From SAR202 cluster bacterium (GTDB lineage: Bacteria > Chloroflexota > Dehalococcoidia > Lucifugimonadales > UBA2962), in NCBI GenBank assembly GCA_022447925.1, contig JAKUTS010000006.1, forward strand, positions 1 through 64,000: DNA of 64,000 bases, given 5' to 3'. Within the stretch, counting starts at the first letter, position 1. Every line of letters starts with the position of its first letter. Below the pieces are notes generated by a model. That model did not search any database. It was not told where the DNA came from and worked only from the letters and a program-made list of their open reading frames with translations. This document shows, piece by piece, positions 39,176-48,320 of the stretch. The position numbers were made by a program, and so were the translations under genes.

Positions 39176-39234
39176 TGGGGTACCTCAAAACATTAGCATA
39201 ATTAGGTTTAACAGTAAACATTATAATAGGTTCG

Positions 39235-40941
39235 TTATCCGGAATTTTGCATCTCAGCGGGCGCACCAGAAGATGAATCACCAATGCGACTTACTTGAGT
39301 TTTATCATTTTTATCAAGAAGCATCGAATGTTGTCCACCTTCTCTGAGGGTATTTTTAGCCGAATTAACAAACTCTGTAAATAATGGATGCGGCCTGTTT
39401 GGCCTAGAAAGGAATTCTGGGTGAAATTGCACACCAAGCATAAACTCATGATTTTTAAATTCCATTATTTCGACTAGATTTCCATCCGGAGACACTCCAG
39501 TAGCCTCAAATCCAACCTTTGCAAAGTTATCAAGGTATTTATTGTTAACTTCAAATCTATGTCTATGCCTCTCATATACTAAATCGGCTCCATAGGCCTT
39601 TTTAGCCCTAGAACCGTTAATCAATTTACATGGATAAACTCCGAGTCGCATCGTCCCACCTGTATCGACAAGGCCTTCTTGATCGCTCATTAAATATATG
39701 ACAGGGTCAGTTGTTTGGGGTTCGAATTCAGAGGAATTTGCATCGTTCAATTGAAGCATTGACCTCGCGCCCTCTATTACCATTACCTGCATACCTAAAC
39801 ACAACCCCAAATAGGGTATGCCCATTTCCCTACAATATTGGACAGTCTTGACCATTCCCTCAATGCCTCTTGGTCCGAATCCACCTGGAACAACAATTCC
39901 ATTAACTGAATCGAGGTAGTGTGAAGGACCATCCTTCTCGATATCTTCACTGGCCACCCAAGAAATGTCGATTGCCAAATTCTGATGAACTCCGGCATGT
40001 ATAAGGGCTTCCTTGACTGAAAGATAAGAGTCTTCCAGTTCCATATATTTACCGACTATAGCGATTTTGGTTTGTTTTTCTATTCCATGTATAGATGAAA
40101 CCATTTCTCGCCAATTATCCATATCGTTGACTGCTGATGGTAATGCAAGGCAATCTACTATTAGATCTCCTAAGCCTTGTTCTTCCAGTATCAATGGAAC
40201 TTCGTATACAGATTCCACGTTTGGCAATGAAATCACTCCATCTTTAGAAACATCGCAATGAATCGATATTTTTGATTTAATATCTTCCTCCACTGGTTGA
40301 TCACTTCTACAGACAATGGCGTCAGGTTGGATGCCTATACTTCTTAATTCACGAACACTGTGTTGAGTTGGCTTAGTTTTGATTTCTCCCGTGGAAGCAA
40401 TATGAGGCAATAATGTTACGTGAATGTACATGACATTGTCGCGACCCACTTCGTTTCTCATTTGCCGAATCGCCTCTAAAAACGGTAGTCCCTCAATATC
40501 ACCAACTGTGCCGCCAACTTCCACAACAACTACATCCGCAACACTTTCTTCTGCCAGCGTGGAAATTTTTTCCTTTATGGCATCGGTTACATGAGGTATA
40601 GTTTGTATGGTACCTCCCAGATATTCACCTCCACGCTCTTTAGATATAACTTCACTATAAATTTGCCCAGCCGTCACGTTTGAAGATCTAGTTAGATCCA
40701 TATCAATAAATCGCTCATAATGGCCCAAATCTAAATCAGTCTCAGAACCATCAGTGGTAACATAAACTTCACCATGCTGATAAGGTGACATTGTCCCTGG
40801 GTCTACATTGAGATAAGGGTCCAGTTTAAGAACAGTCACCGTTAAATCACGACTTTTTAACAACCTGCCAATCGATGCGACATTGATACCCTTTCCAACA
40901 GAGCTCACGACGCCACCTGTAACAAATATAAATTTAGTCAT
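39235..40941 (-). CDS. pyrG: CTP synthase
   Basis: PyrG makes CTP from UTP, ATP and glutamine. The 568-residue protein has the synthetase domain with FVTGGVVSSVGKGI, KLDPYLNVDPGTMSP and EVGGTVGDIE. The C-terminal glutaminase has the nucleophile in YLGLCLGMQ, and FHPE carries the His-Glu pair. The last 30 residues (after LFTEFVNSA) form a hydrophilic tail slightly longer than usual. A small ORF lies 31 bases upstream in the same orientation behind a strong promoter. Confidence 0.96.
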   Translation of the reverse strand: MTKFIFVTGGVVSSVGKGINVASIGRLLKSRDLTVTVLKLDPYLNVDPGTMSPYQHGEVYVTTDGSETDLDLGHYERFIDMDLTRSSNVTAGQIYSEVISKERGGEYLGGTIQTIPHVTDAIKEKISTLAEESVADVVVVEVGGTVGDIEGLPFLEAIRQMRNEVGRDNVMYIHVTLLPHIASTGEIKTKPTQHSVRELRSIGIQPDAIVCRSDQPVEEDIKSKISIHCDVSKDGVISLPNVESVYEVPLILEEQGLGDLIVDCLALPSAVNDMDNWREMVSSIHGIEKQTKIAIVGKYMELEDSYLSVKEALIHAGVHQNLAIDISWVASEDIEKDGPSHYLDSVNGIVVPGGFGPRGIEGMVKTVQYCREMGIPYLGLCLGMQVMVIEGARSMLQLNDANSSEFEPQTTDPVIYLMSDQEGLVDTGGTMRLGVYPCKLINGSRAKKAYGADLVYERHRHRFEVNNKYLDNFAKVGFEATGVSPDGNLVEIMEFKNHEFMLGVQFHPEFLSRPNRPHPLFTEFVNSAKNTLREGGQHSMLLDKNDKTQVSRIGDSSSGAPAEMQNSG

Positions 40942-40972
40942 TGGACTTTATTAGATCCACTTGTATATGCAA

Positions 40973-41161
40973 TTAATCCACCTTTAATCCACTTGGAATT
41001 TCATGTTTTTGATAAGTATTAGGTCGCACAAAAAAATCTGATTCCACGAATAACATCGGATGCTTGATATGGACATATATATTAGTGACGGAAGAATGAG
41101 GGTGCTTACGGAGTGGGTGCATGGCGCCCATAAACTCAAATCTATCACGCATATATCTCAT
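40973..41161 (-). CDS. 62-residue hypothetical protein upstream of pyrG, possibly leaderless
   Basis: This is a small ORF with no recognised family. It is His-, Phe- and Arg-rich, with FEFMGAMHPLRKHPH and MLFVESDFFVRPNTY, and its composition looks like real coding sequence. The promoter at 41170-41199 would start transcription within a few bases of the ATG at 41161, so the mRNA would be leaderless or nearly so; AGGA falls between the -10 box and the ATG. It is 31 bases before pyrG, which would share the transcript. It could instead be a regulatory upstream ORF or non-coding. Confidence 0.5.
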   Translation of the reverse strand: MRYMRDRFEFMGAMHPLRKHPHSSVTNIYVHIKHPMLFVESDFFVRPNTYQKHEIPSGLKVD

Positions 41162-41169
41162 GAAATCCT

Positions 41170-41199
41170 AGTATAGGCCTCAGAAAAAACTATTGTCAA
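41170..41199 (-). promoter_or_regulatory. Strong predicted promoter of the small ORF and pyrG
   Basis: On the minus strand TTGACA (41194-41199) and TATACT (41170-41175) are 18 bases apart, a near-consensus pair. Confidence 0.75.
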
Positions 41200-41309
41200 C
41201 GCGTAAAACTTATAGTTCTACACATCAAGAAACCTGAGTGATTGAATTAGACAATTTTTATACAATAAAGCCTATATTACTTTTGTTTACAAAGTAATAA
41301 TTCGCAGGG

Positions 41310-42191
41310 TTAAATATGGCTTATCGCATTCTTGGTAGTAGAACCTATATCAGCTGGACTAGGCACGATAAAGGCTCCGGCTTTCTCCAAGGATTTAACC
41401 TTTGATGATGCTAGTGCGTCTGTGCCAGTTATAATCGCCCCAGCATGTCCCATACGTCTACCCGGCGGAGCGGTTTGGCCAACAATTAGTGATATTACTG
41501 GCTTTGTAACTTCAGATTCTATAAATTCCGCCGCTTCTTGCTCTTTAGTTCCACCAATTTCTCCAATCATCACAATTGCATCAGTTGAACTATCTTTTTC
41601 GAATAAACTAAGCACATCAACAAAATCTGATCCACTTACAGGGTCTCCACCAATCCCAACGCAAGTTGACTGCCCAATGCCCAATGGAGTTAACTGGCCA
41701 ACTGCTTCATAAGTTAATGTACCACTCCTTGAGACAACACCTACTCTACCCGGGGCATAAACATGCCCGGGCATGATGCCTGCTTTAACTTTGTCAACAG
41801 GAGAAATTATGCCTGGGCAATTAGGACCGATCAACCTAGCACCAGATCTATTAACATAATCACAAACCTTTATTGAGTCCGAAACAGGCAGGCCTTCAGT
41901 AATACAAATGATAGTTTCGATCCCTGAGTCAACTGCTTCAAGAATTGCTTCTGCAGCAAATGCAGGTGGCACAAAAATCAAAGATGTGTTTGCACTAGTA
42001 TCACTCACTGCTTGCTTCACTGTGTCATAAACTGGCACTTTATCCTCAAATAATTGGCCACCCTTACCGGGTGTCACGCCAGCCACGACCTCGGTCCCAT
42101 ACTCTATACATCTACTTGTGTGATAGCTGCCCTCTCGCCCAGTTATACCTTGAACTAATAGCCTTGTTTCTTTTCCTACAAAAATACTCAT
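41310..42191 (-). CDS. sucD: Succinyl-CoA ligase, alpha subunit
   Basis: SucD is the CoA-binding and phospho-His subunit of the TCA-cycle ligase, 293 residues. Seen: [15 protein letters not shown] for Co[21 protein letters not shown], and the phosphorylated His in [13 protein letters not shown]. It lies 10 bases after sucC, as usual. Together with the pyruvate dehydrogenase operon it indicates an oxidative TCA cycle, though no other cycle genes are in the window. Confidence 0.95.
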   Translation of the reverse strand: MSIFVGKETRLLVQGITGREGSYHTSRCIEYGTEVVAGVTPGKGGQLFEDKVPVYDTVKQAVSDTSANTSLIFVPPAFAAEAILEAVDSGIETIICITEGLPVSDSIKVCDYVNRSGARLIGPNCPGIISPVDKVKAGIMPGHVYAPGRVGVVSRSGTLTYEAVGQLTPLGIGQSTCVGIGGDPVSGSDFVDVLSLFEKDSSTDAIVMIGEIGGTKEQEAAEFIESEVTKPVISLIVGQTAPPGRRMGHAGAIITGTDALASSKVKSLEKAGAFIVPSPADIGSTTKNAISHI

Positions 42192-42201
42192 TATTTAAAA
42201 A

Positions 42202-43359
42202 TCAAGATAGGGACTTTATAGTTTTAGTGGCTTCTGTAAAATCATTCACTAAATGCACCCCTATGTTTGCTTCCTTTAAAATTTTTCTACCTTCATCTGC
42301 ATTCGTACCCAACATTCTAACTACAATTGGCGGCACATCGCTTTTACTCGCTTTAGTAGCTGCCAATATACCTTCTGCAACTACATCACAACGCAATATT
42401 CCCCCAAATATATTCACAAAGACTTTTTTTACTCCTGGGTCTGACAAAAGTATTTCAATAGCCTTATGAACTTTATCAACATCTGCTCCTCCGCCAACAT
42501 CCAAAAAGTTTGCGGGAGTGGCACCAGCAGCCATAGTAACATCCATGGTAGCCATTGCTAAGCCAGCTCCGTTTACCAAGCATCCAACATCACCATCTAA
42601 CTTCACATAACTTAAACCGCTGGTCCTAGCTAACTTCTCTATTTGTGGCTCCTGGCGAGAATCATAATCAAGAGATTCATCTTTTTGCCTAAACAAAGCA
42701 TCATCATCAATGCTCGCTTTCGCATCAATCGCCAATAGTTTACCTTGAGCAGTAACCGCTAGAGGGTTAATTTCTATAAGAGAACAGTCCGTTTGTATAA
42801 ACGCTTCAAACGCACCGGATAGGAGTTTGATAAATTGACCGTGCAGCTCTTTATCCAGGCCTAGTCCAATTGCCAAATTTCTAGCTTGATAAGTCATAAG
42901 ACCAACAGTAGGGTCTATGGCTTCTCTTAGAATCTTGTCTGGTGTGTCTTCAGCAACCTGTTCAATTTCCATACCCCCTGCCTCGCTGGCCATTACAATA
43001 ACCTTTCCTAAGCCTCCGTCAACTAGAATCGATAAATATAACTCTTTAGCTACATCTAAAGCTTCTTCAATCAATAAATCGTTAACCGGAACTCCTTCTG
43101 GAGAGGTTTGGTGAGTCACAATATTATTAGATAACAATTGCTCTGCGACTTCCTCGGCCATATCAACACTGTCAACTAATTTCACACCACCAGATTTTCC
43201 TCTACCGCCAGCATGTATCTGGACTTTTACAACACACTTTCCATTAAAACTCTCTGCACTTCCTCGAACCTGACTCAAACTAGAAGCAACCTCACTTCTA
43301 GGAACAGGAACTCCATACCTTGATAACAAAGCCTTTGCTTGATATTCATGCAATTTCAT
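42202..43359 (-). CDS. sucC: Succinyl-CoA ligase, beta subunit
   Basis: SucC is the ATP-grasp subunit, 385 residues. The opening MKLHEYQAKALLSRYGVPVP is the family start and fixes the ATG at 43359; the frame extends 17 codons upstream but with no conserved sequence. VVKVQIHAGGRGKSGGVKL, EINPLAV, and the C-terminal GGADVDKVHKAIEILLSDP and FVNIFGGILRCD segments are intact. It precedes sucD by 10 bases, and a tRNA-Ser gene lies 53 bases upstream on the same strand. Confidence 0.95.
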   Translation of the reverse strand: MKLHEYQAKALLSRYGVPVPRSEVASSLSQVRGSAESFNGKCVVKVQIHAGGRGKSGGVKLVDSVDMAEEVAEQLLSNNIVTHQTSPEGVPVNDLLIEEALDVAKELYLSILVDGGLGKVIVMASEAGGMEIEQVAEDTPDKILREAIDPTVGLMTYQARNLAIGLGLDKELHGQFIKLLSGAFEAFIQTDCSLIEINPLAVTAQGKLLAIDAKASIDDDALFRQKDESLDYDSRQEPQIEKLARTSGLSYVKLDGDVGCLVNGAGLAMATMDVTMAAGATPANFLDVGGGADVDKVHKAIEILLSDPGVKKVFVNIFGGILRCDVVAEGILAATKASKSDVPPIVVRMLGTNADEGRKILKEANIGVHLVNDFTEATKTIKSLS

Positions 43360-43412
43360 AACTTCACTAATTACACCATTTCCATAATTTATATAAAGTT
43401 TACTCGACACGG

Positions 43413-43499
<87 letters not shown>

Positions 43500-43619
43500 A
43501 AGTTATTATTTAGGTTATTACTATTGCAATAATAACCTTCTTCAAAGCAAACCTTAATAATCATACTGTATAAAACACGTGAATTGAAACAAAGATAAGT
43601 AATTAAAATTCCTTATTCC

Positions 43620-43649
43620 TTGACACTCTTTTTTACCGATTGTTACACT
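43620..43649 (+). promoter_or_regulatory. Predicted promoter of the fbp-fda-rdgB-moaA operon
   Basis: TTGACA (43620-43625) and TACACT (43644-43649) are 18 bases apart, and TG at 43641-43642 gives an extended -10. The fbp start is 38 bases downstream. Confidence 0.65.
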
Positions 43650-43686
43650 CCCAAATACAATATTAATAGCAAAACAAGGATCAAAT

Positions 43687-44664
43687 TTGACATCTCCATC
43701 ATCGCACTTAACTCTAAAAGAATTCTGTAATTCACACTACAAAGGATCTGCCAAGCATGATGGGCTGGAAGCGGTAATAGATGGTATCGCTTCAGGTGCC
43801 AGGGACCTGGAGGGTCAAATCAGAAACGGCAATCTTCTTGGTATGCTTGGTACGACTGGCGATGTGAATGTTCAAGGTGAGATCGTCCAACAATTAGACG
43901 CGATCAGCTCAGACACCTTTGTGAAAAAGTTTCAGGAATCGGGTCGGGTAGCAATGGTTGGATGTGAAGAAATCGAACACCCAGTAACATTTGGTGATAG
44001 CGAACAGCACAAATATATTGTTTTAATGGACCCATTAGATGGATCATCTAACATCGATGTTGCTGTAAGCATAGGATCAATATTTGGAATTTGGAAACGA
44101 GAATCTTCAAAATCCTTGAATGCAGAATCATTGCTGATGCCTGGATCAAAACAAATTGGTTCCGCGTATGTTGTGTATGGTTCTTGCACGGTTTTAGTAG
44201 TTGCAACAGAAGGATCAGTAAACGAATTTACAATGAATCCAAAAGACGGGGATTTCTATCTGACGTCAGCGAATATAATGTATCCAGACAAAACTCCTTA
44301 TTACAGCGTCAACGATGGTAACACTGCAAAATGGGTCGATGGAATTGTAAAAGCAGTGGATCAGCTTAGAGACGGTCGTTCGCAAAGATACATTGGATCA
44401 CTCGTCGCTGATTTTCACCGAAACATCATCAAGGGCGGAGTTTTTCTGTACACAGCGGATACCAAAAATACCATAGGTCGTCTAAGATTAATGTACGAAG
44501 CCAACCCTCTAGGTTATGTTTCCGTACAAGCAGGAGGTGCTGTTTCGAACGGTGTAGAAAATATCTTAAACATTCAACCTGTCGAACTTCATCAAAGAGT
44601 GCCATTAATTATAGGAAATAAAACGTTAGTAAATCAGATTATAGAGACTATTAAGGTCACTTAA
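43687..44664 (+). CDS. fbp: Fructose-1,6-bisphosphatase class I
   Basis: This gluconeogenic phosphatase has 325 residues. The metal and substrate motif is MDPLDGSSNIDV, with GCEEIEHP before it and GSLVADFHRNIIKGGVFLYT later; LRLMYEANPLGYVSVQAGG is the usual C-terminal region. The TTG start has AAGGAT at good distance. It is followed 26 bases on by a class I aldolase, so the two steps from triose phosphates to fructose-6-phosphate are co-expressed. Confidence 0.95.
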   Translation: MTSPSSHLTLKEFCNSHYKGSAKHDGLEAVIDGIASGARDLEGQIRNGNLLGMLGTTGDVNVQGEIVQQLDAISSDTFVKKFQESGRVAMVGCEEIEHPVTFGDSEQHKYIVLMDPLDGSSNIDVAVSIGSIFGIWKRESSKSLNAESLLMPGSKQIGSAYVVYGSCTVLVVATEGSVNEFTMNPKDGDFYLTSANIMYPDKTPYYSVNDGNTAKWVDGIVKAVDQLRDGRSQRYIGSLVADFHRNIIKGGVFLYTADTKNTIGRLRLMYEANPLGYVSVQAGGAVSNGVENILNIQPVELHQRVPLIIGNKTLVNQIIETIKVT

Positions 44665-44690
44665 ATTTTCACTTATTTCAGGAATACAAA

Positions 44691-45716
44691 ATGAATAAAG
44701 CAGATTTAGAGCAAATAGCCGCTTCTATCGTGGCTCAAGACAAAGGGATTCTAGCCGCAGATGAGAGTTCTCCAACAATTAAAAAACGATTCGACTCAAT
44801 CAACACAGATTCCACCGAAGAAAATCGCCGTGACTACCGAGAAATGTTATTCAAAACCAAGGATATTTCTCAGTTCGTAAGTGGAGTTATTCTGTTTCAT
44901 GAAACCATTTATCAAAATGGCTCTGATGGCAAACCACTTGTTGAAGTACTTACGGACCAAGGTATAGTACCCGGAATTAAAGTTGATAAAGGCGCCAAAC
45001 CATTGGCTGGCCATCCAAATGAAACGATAACCGAAGGCCTAGATGGTTTGAGAGAACGGCTTGAAGAATATTCGAAAGCTGGCGCTAAATTTACTAAATG
45101 GAGAGCCGTAATATCAATTGGAGATTCCATTCCATCTAAATACTGCATAGAAGCCAATGCACACTCTTTAGCGCGATTTGCAGGATTGAGTCAGGAAGCA
45201 GGCCTTGTTCCTATAGTTGAGCCCGAGGTTTTAATGGATGGCACACACAGTATCGACGATTGTTTCAGAGTTACAGAATCCGTTTTAAAAGAAGTGTATG
45301 ATCAATTAAACCGAAGTGAAGTTCACCTTGAAGGCACACTGCTGAAACCCAACATGGTTTTGAGTGGAAAATCTGCCGAAGGGCGTGCCACTCCAGAAGA
45401 GGTCGCTCAAGCAACGGTATCTTGTTTTAAAAACACAGTACCCTCTTCGGTTCCTGGAATAGTCTTTCTTTCAGGTGGTCAAAGTGATAAGGAAGCAACT
45501 ATTAATTTAGATGCTATTAATAAATATGCACAAACAGCAAATGCTCCTTGGGAATTAAGTTTTTCATATGGCAGGGGCCTACAAGCAGCCCCATTAAATG
45601 CGTGGCAAGGTAAGCAAGTTAATATGGAAAAAGCACAGGATGTTTTTTTCCAAAGAGCTTTGGTTACCAGTGCAGCTCGAAATGGAGCATACAACTCAAG
45701 CATGGAGGCAGTATAG
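44691..45716 (+). CDS. fda: Fructose-bisphosphate aldolase class I
   Basis: This Schiff-base aldolase has 341 residues. Seen: GILAADESSPTIKKRF, ILFHETIYQ, PGIKVDKGAKPLAG, KWRAVISIGD, and the active-site Lys in LEGTLLKPNMV; SFSYGRGLQAAPLNAW closes the barrel. This is the eukaryote-like class I enzyme, present in scattered bacteria. Its stop overlaps the rdgB AUA start by 3 bases within ATAG. Confidence 0.95.
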   Translation: MNKADLEQIAASIVAQDKGILAADESSPTIKKRFDSINTDSTEENRRDYREMLFKTKDISQFVSGVILFHETIYQNGSDGKPLVEVLTDQGIVPGIKVDKGAKPLAGHPNETITEGLDGLRERLEEYSKAGAKFTKWRAVISIGDSIPSKYCIEANAHSLARFAGLSQEAGLVPIVEPEVLMDGTHSIDDCFRVTESVLKEVYDQLNRSEVHLEGTLLKPNMVLSGKSAEGRATPEEVAQATVSCFKNTVPSSVPGIVFLSGGQSDKEATINLDAINKYAQTANAPWELSFSYGRGLQAAPLNAWQGKQVNMEKAQDVFFQRALVTSAARNGAYNSSMEAV

Positions 45717-46312
45717 AACTCCTAATAGCCACTCATAATCAAGGCAAATATCGTGAATTTGCTGATGCTCTTCAACCCATTGGGGTCAGTGTGCTAAGTT
45801 TAAAGACTCTAGGCATTCATATGGAAGTTGAAGAAACAGGAACCACTTTTCAAGAAAACGCCATGCTCAAAGCTACCGAATATTATTCTCATAGTAATAT
45901 TCCCACTCTCGCAGATGATTCAGGTTTGATTGTTAATACCCTTAACGGAGCTCCAGGCATTAAGTCGGCCAGATATGCTGGAAACAACGCAACGGATCAA
46001 GAAAATAGAGATAAGCTGCTTTCCAAACTAGCAGACACTCCAACAAACATGAGAAAGGCGATGTTTGTATGCGTAATTGCTATTATTACCAAACCAAATG
46101 AAATCAAAGTTTTTCAAGGCACAATACAAGGTAGCATTGCTAATAAAGAAACAGGCGAAATGGGGTTTGGGTATGACTCTATATTTATACCAGAGAACGA
46201 TACAAGATCTATGGCACAGTTAACAGGTCCTGAAAAAATCAAAATTAGCCACAGAGGCATTGCATTAAGAAAAACTAGCAATTGGTTCAAGAACTCTCGT
46301 ATATTAAATTAA
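45713..46312 (+). CDS. rdgB: RdgB/HAM1 XTP/dITP pyrophosphatase, probable AUA start
   Basis: RdgB hydrolyses non-canonical purine NTPs. In frame, the conserved opening ELLIATHNQGKYREF begins at ATA 45713, then GTTFQENAMLKA, LADDSGL, LNGAPGIKSARYAG and GYDSIFIP follow. No ATG, GTG or TTG with a ribosome site precedes it. The ATA follows GGAGG by 4 bases and shares ATAG with the aldolase stop, an arrangement like the common ATGA coupling. A GTG at 45791 would delete the nucleotide-binding strand. From the ATA the protein has 199 residues, normal for the family. Confidence 0.9.
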   Translation: MELLIATHNQGKYREFADALQPIGVSVLSLKTLGIHMEVEETGTTFQENAMLKATEYYSHSNIPTLADDSGLIVNTLNGAPGIKSARYAGNNATDQENRDKLLSKLADTPTNMRKAMFVCVIAIITKPNEIKVFQGTIQGSIANKETGEMGFGYDSIFIPENDTRSMAQLTGPEKIKISHRGIALRKTSNWFKNSRILN

Positions 46313-46325
46313 GGGTAATTGTAAT

Positions 46326-47351
46326 TTGAGCGATAAAAAAGAAATAAAAGATCAATTAAAAAGACCAATTAGAGATCTTAGAATATCAGTGACAGATCGT
46401 TGTAATTTTCGATGCTCCTATTGTATGCCAGCCGAGATATATGGTGATCGATACAAGTTCTTGGAACAAGACAAGCTGCTAACTTTTGAAGAGATTACGC
46501 GTGTAACAAATATCGCAGTAAAACTTGGTGTTGAAAAAGTTAGAATTACCGGCGGAGAACCTTTGGTGCGAAAAAACATTGACATCCTAGTCAGGCTTAT
46601 CTCAGAAATTCATAATCTTTCAGACATAGCAATGACTACTAATGGCTATTTATTACCCAAATTGGCACAGACGCTTAAGAATGCTGGCCTTAAAAGATTG
46701 ACGGTTAGCCTTGATACTCTTAATGATGACATTTTTCGACAAATGAATGGCCGAAACTTCGGAGTCAAAAGTGTATTAAAGGGCATCGAGGCCGCTAGTC
46801 TCGCTGGATTCCAACCGATAAAGATAAACTCTGTTGTTCAAAAGGGAATAAATGACCATACGATAACTGATTTAGCGAAATATTTTATAAATAAAGGTCA
46901 TATAGTACGTTTTATAGAATACATGGATGTTGGAACACTAAATAATTGGAACATGAAACACGTGGTTCCTGCAAAAGACATTATTAGTAAAATCAACGAA
47001 ACTATTCCTGTTAAACCAATCAAAGCTCAATATCACGGAGAAGTCGCCAAGAGATACCGTGAAATAAATGGACCAGGCGAAATAGGTGTGATTACTTCAG
47101 TCACAAATCCATTTTGTGGGGGATGTACTAGATTGCGCCTGTCTCCTGAGGGCAGTTTGTACACTTGCCTTTTCGGAACAAGAGGTACAGATCTGAGAGG
47201 CCCCATCAGAGATGGCGCTTCTGATCAAGAACTAGTTGAGATAATTAGTAATACATGGCGAATGAGAAACGATAGGTACTCAGAGACGCGCAACATTAAT
47301 GCTGATAAAACTAATGATAAAAAGGTCGAGATGTACCATATTGGTGGATAA
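46326..47351 (+). CDS. moaA: GTP 3',8-cyclase
   Basis: MoaA is the radical-SAM enzyme that starts molybdenum cofactor synthesis. The 341-residue protein has the SAM cluster Cys26, Cys30, Cys33 in CNFRCSYC, RITGGEPLVR, and the second cluster in NPFCGGCTRLRLSPEGSLYTCLFG. The C-terminal Gly-Gly needed for activity is present (YHIGG). The start is TTG. It lies 13 bases after rdgB and 32 before the RNase H-MoaC fusion, whose second half is the next enzyme of the pathway. Confidence 0.95.
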   Translation: MSDKKEIKDQLKRPIRDLRISVTDRCNFRCSYCMPAEIYGDRYKFLEQDKLLTFEEITRVTNIAVKLGVEKVRITGGEPLVRKNIDILVRLISEIHNLSDIAMTTNGYLLPKLAQTLKNAGLKRLTVSLDTLNDDIFRQMNGRNFGVKSVLKGIEAASLAGFQPIKINSVVQKGINDHTITDLAKYFINKGHIVRFIEYMDVGTLNNWNMKHVVPAKDIISKINETIPVKPIKAQYHGEVAKRYREINGPGEIGVITSVTNPFCGGCTRLRLSPEGSLYTCLFGTRGTDLRGPIRDGASDQELVEIISNTWRMRNDRYSETRNINADKTNDKKVEMYHIGG

Positions 47352-47383
47352 ACATAAGTACAGATCAATTAATCGAGCATAAA

Positions 47384-48283
47384 GTGATAGATATATACAC
47401 AGATGGAGCTTGTTCAGGTAACCCTGGTCCCGGGGGTTGGGGTGCTATTGTAATTATTGATGGACAACAAACTGTATTAAAAGGTGGCCTAGGCGAAACA
47501 ACCAACAATCGGATGGAAATGATGGCCGTCATTGAAGGATTAAGGTACTTACCTTGTAAATCAATCGTTACCATCCATACAGATAGCACCTATATAACTA
47601 ATACCATGACAAAAGGATGGCGTAGAAAAGCCAATTTAGATCTCTGGCAAGAAATAGATGATTTGGTCGATAAACAATCCGTGACATGGAAATGGGTTAA
47701 AGGGCACGCCGGCAACCCCCTCAACGAACTAGCAGACTCAATTGCCTTCAAAGAATCGCAGTCACGAATTACAAAAAATAAGAACAAGATAGAAGAAAAT
47801 CCAACTCTATTCGATGAGACATTAAGTCATGTTGATCAAACTGGCAATGCAAGCATGGTGGACGTTGGCGCAAAAAGCTCCACTTTCCGTGTGGCTAAAG
47901 CCGAGGGATGGGTTCACATGAAACCCGCAACACTTAATTTAATTAAAGAAAACTCTATAGGAAAGGGTGATGTTTTAAGCGTAGCAAAAGTAGCAGGGAT
48001 AATGGCTTCTAAAAAAACCTCGGATTTGATTCCATTATGCCATCCCATTCCTGTAGATAAAGTTTCAGTTGAAATAGTAATTGACGAAAGCAAGAATGCG
48101 ATCCATGTTGTCTCAGATGCTTCAACACATAGTAAAACTGGTATTGAAATGGAGGCTTTAATCGCCGTTTCGATTTCGTGTTTAACTATCTACGACATGT
48201 GTAAATCTGCAGAACGAACAATAAAAATAGACGGGATTAGATTATTGAAAAAAACAGGTGGAAAACACACCTACAACATATGA
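47384..48283 (+). CDS. RNase HI - MoaC fusion protein
   Basis: One uninterrupted 299-residue frame encodes two enzymes. Residues 1-125 are RNase HI with the catalytic carboxylates Asp7 (YTDGACSGN), Glu45, Asp67 and Asp118, plus His108 in WVKGHAGN. A linker of about 30 polar residues follows. Residues 157-299 are MoaC, cyclic pyranopterin monophosphate synthase, with MVDVGAK, IPLCHPI, KTGIEMEALIA, and Asp271 and Lys274 in YDMCKS. Both active sites look complete. It follows moaA and precedes pth on one transcript. The start is GTG, with only a weak GAG upstream. Confidence 0.93.
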   Translation: MIDIYTDGACSGNPGPGGWGAIVIIDGQQTVLKGGLGETTNNRMEMMAVIEGLRYLPCKSIVTIHTDSTYITNTMTKGWRRKANLDLWQEIDDLVDKQSVTWKWVKGHAGNPLNELADSIAFKESQSRITKNKNKIEENPTLFDETLSHVDQTGNASMVDVGAKSSTFRVAKAEGWVHMKPATLNLIKENSIGKGDVLSVAKVAGIMASKKTSDLIPLCHPIPVDKVSVEIVIDESKNAIHVVSDASTHSKTGIEMEALIAVSISCLTIYDMCKSAERTIKIDGIRLLKKTGGKHTYNI

Positions 48284-48320
48284 TAAGTATTGTTTTTATA
48301 AAATTTAGTGCGCCTTCATT

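Noticed and set aside
43513-43537. Inverted repeat GGTTATTA / TAATAACC between tRNA-Ser and fbp
   Set aside because: The 8-bp AT-rich stem has no U tract and lies upstream of both genes; it may be chance or part of the tRNA promoter.
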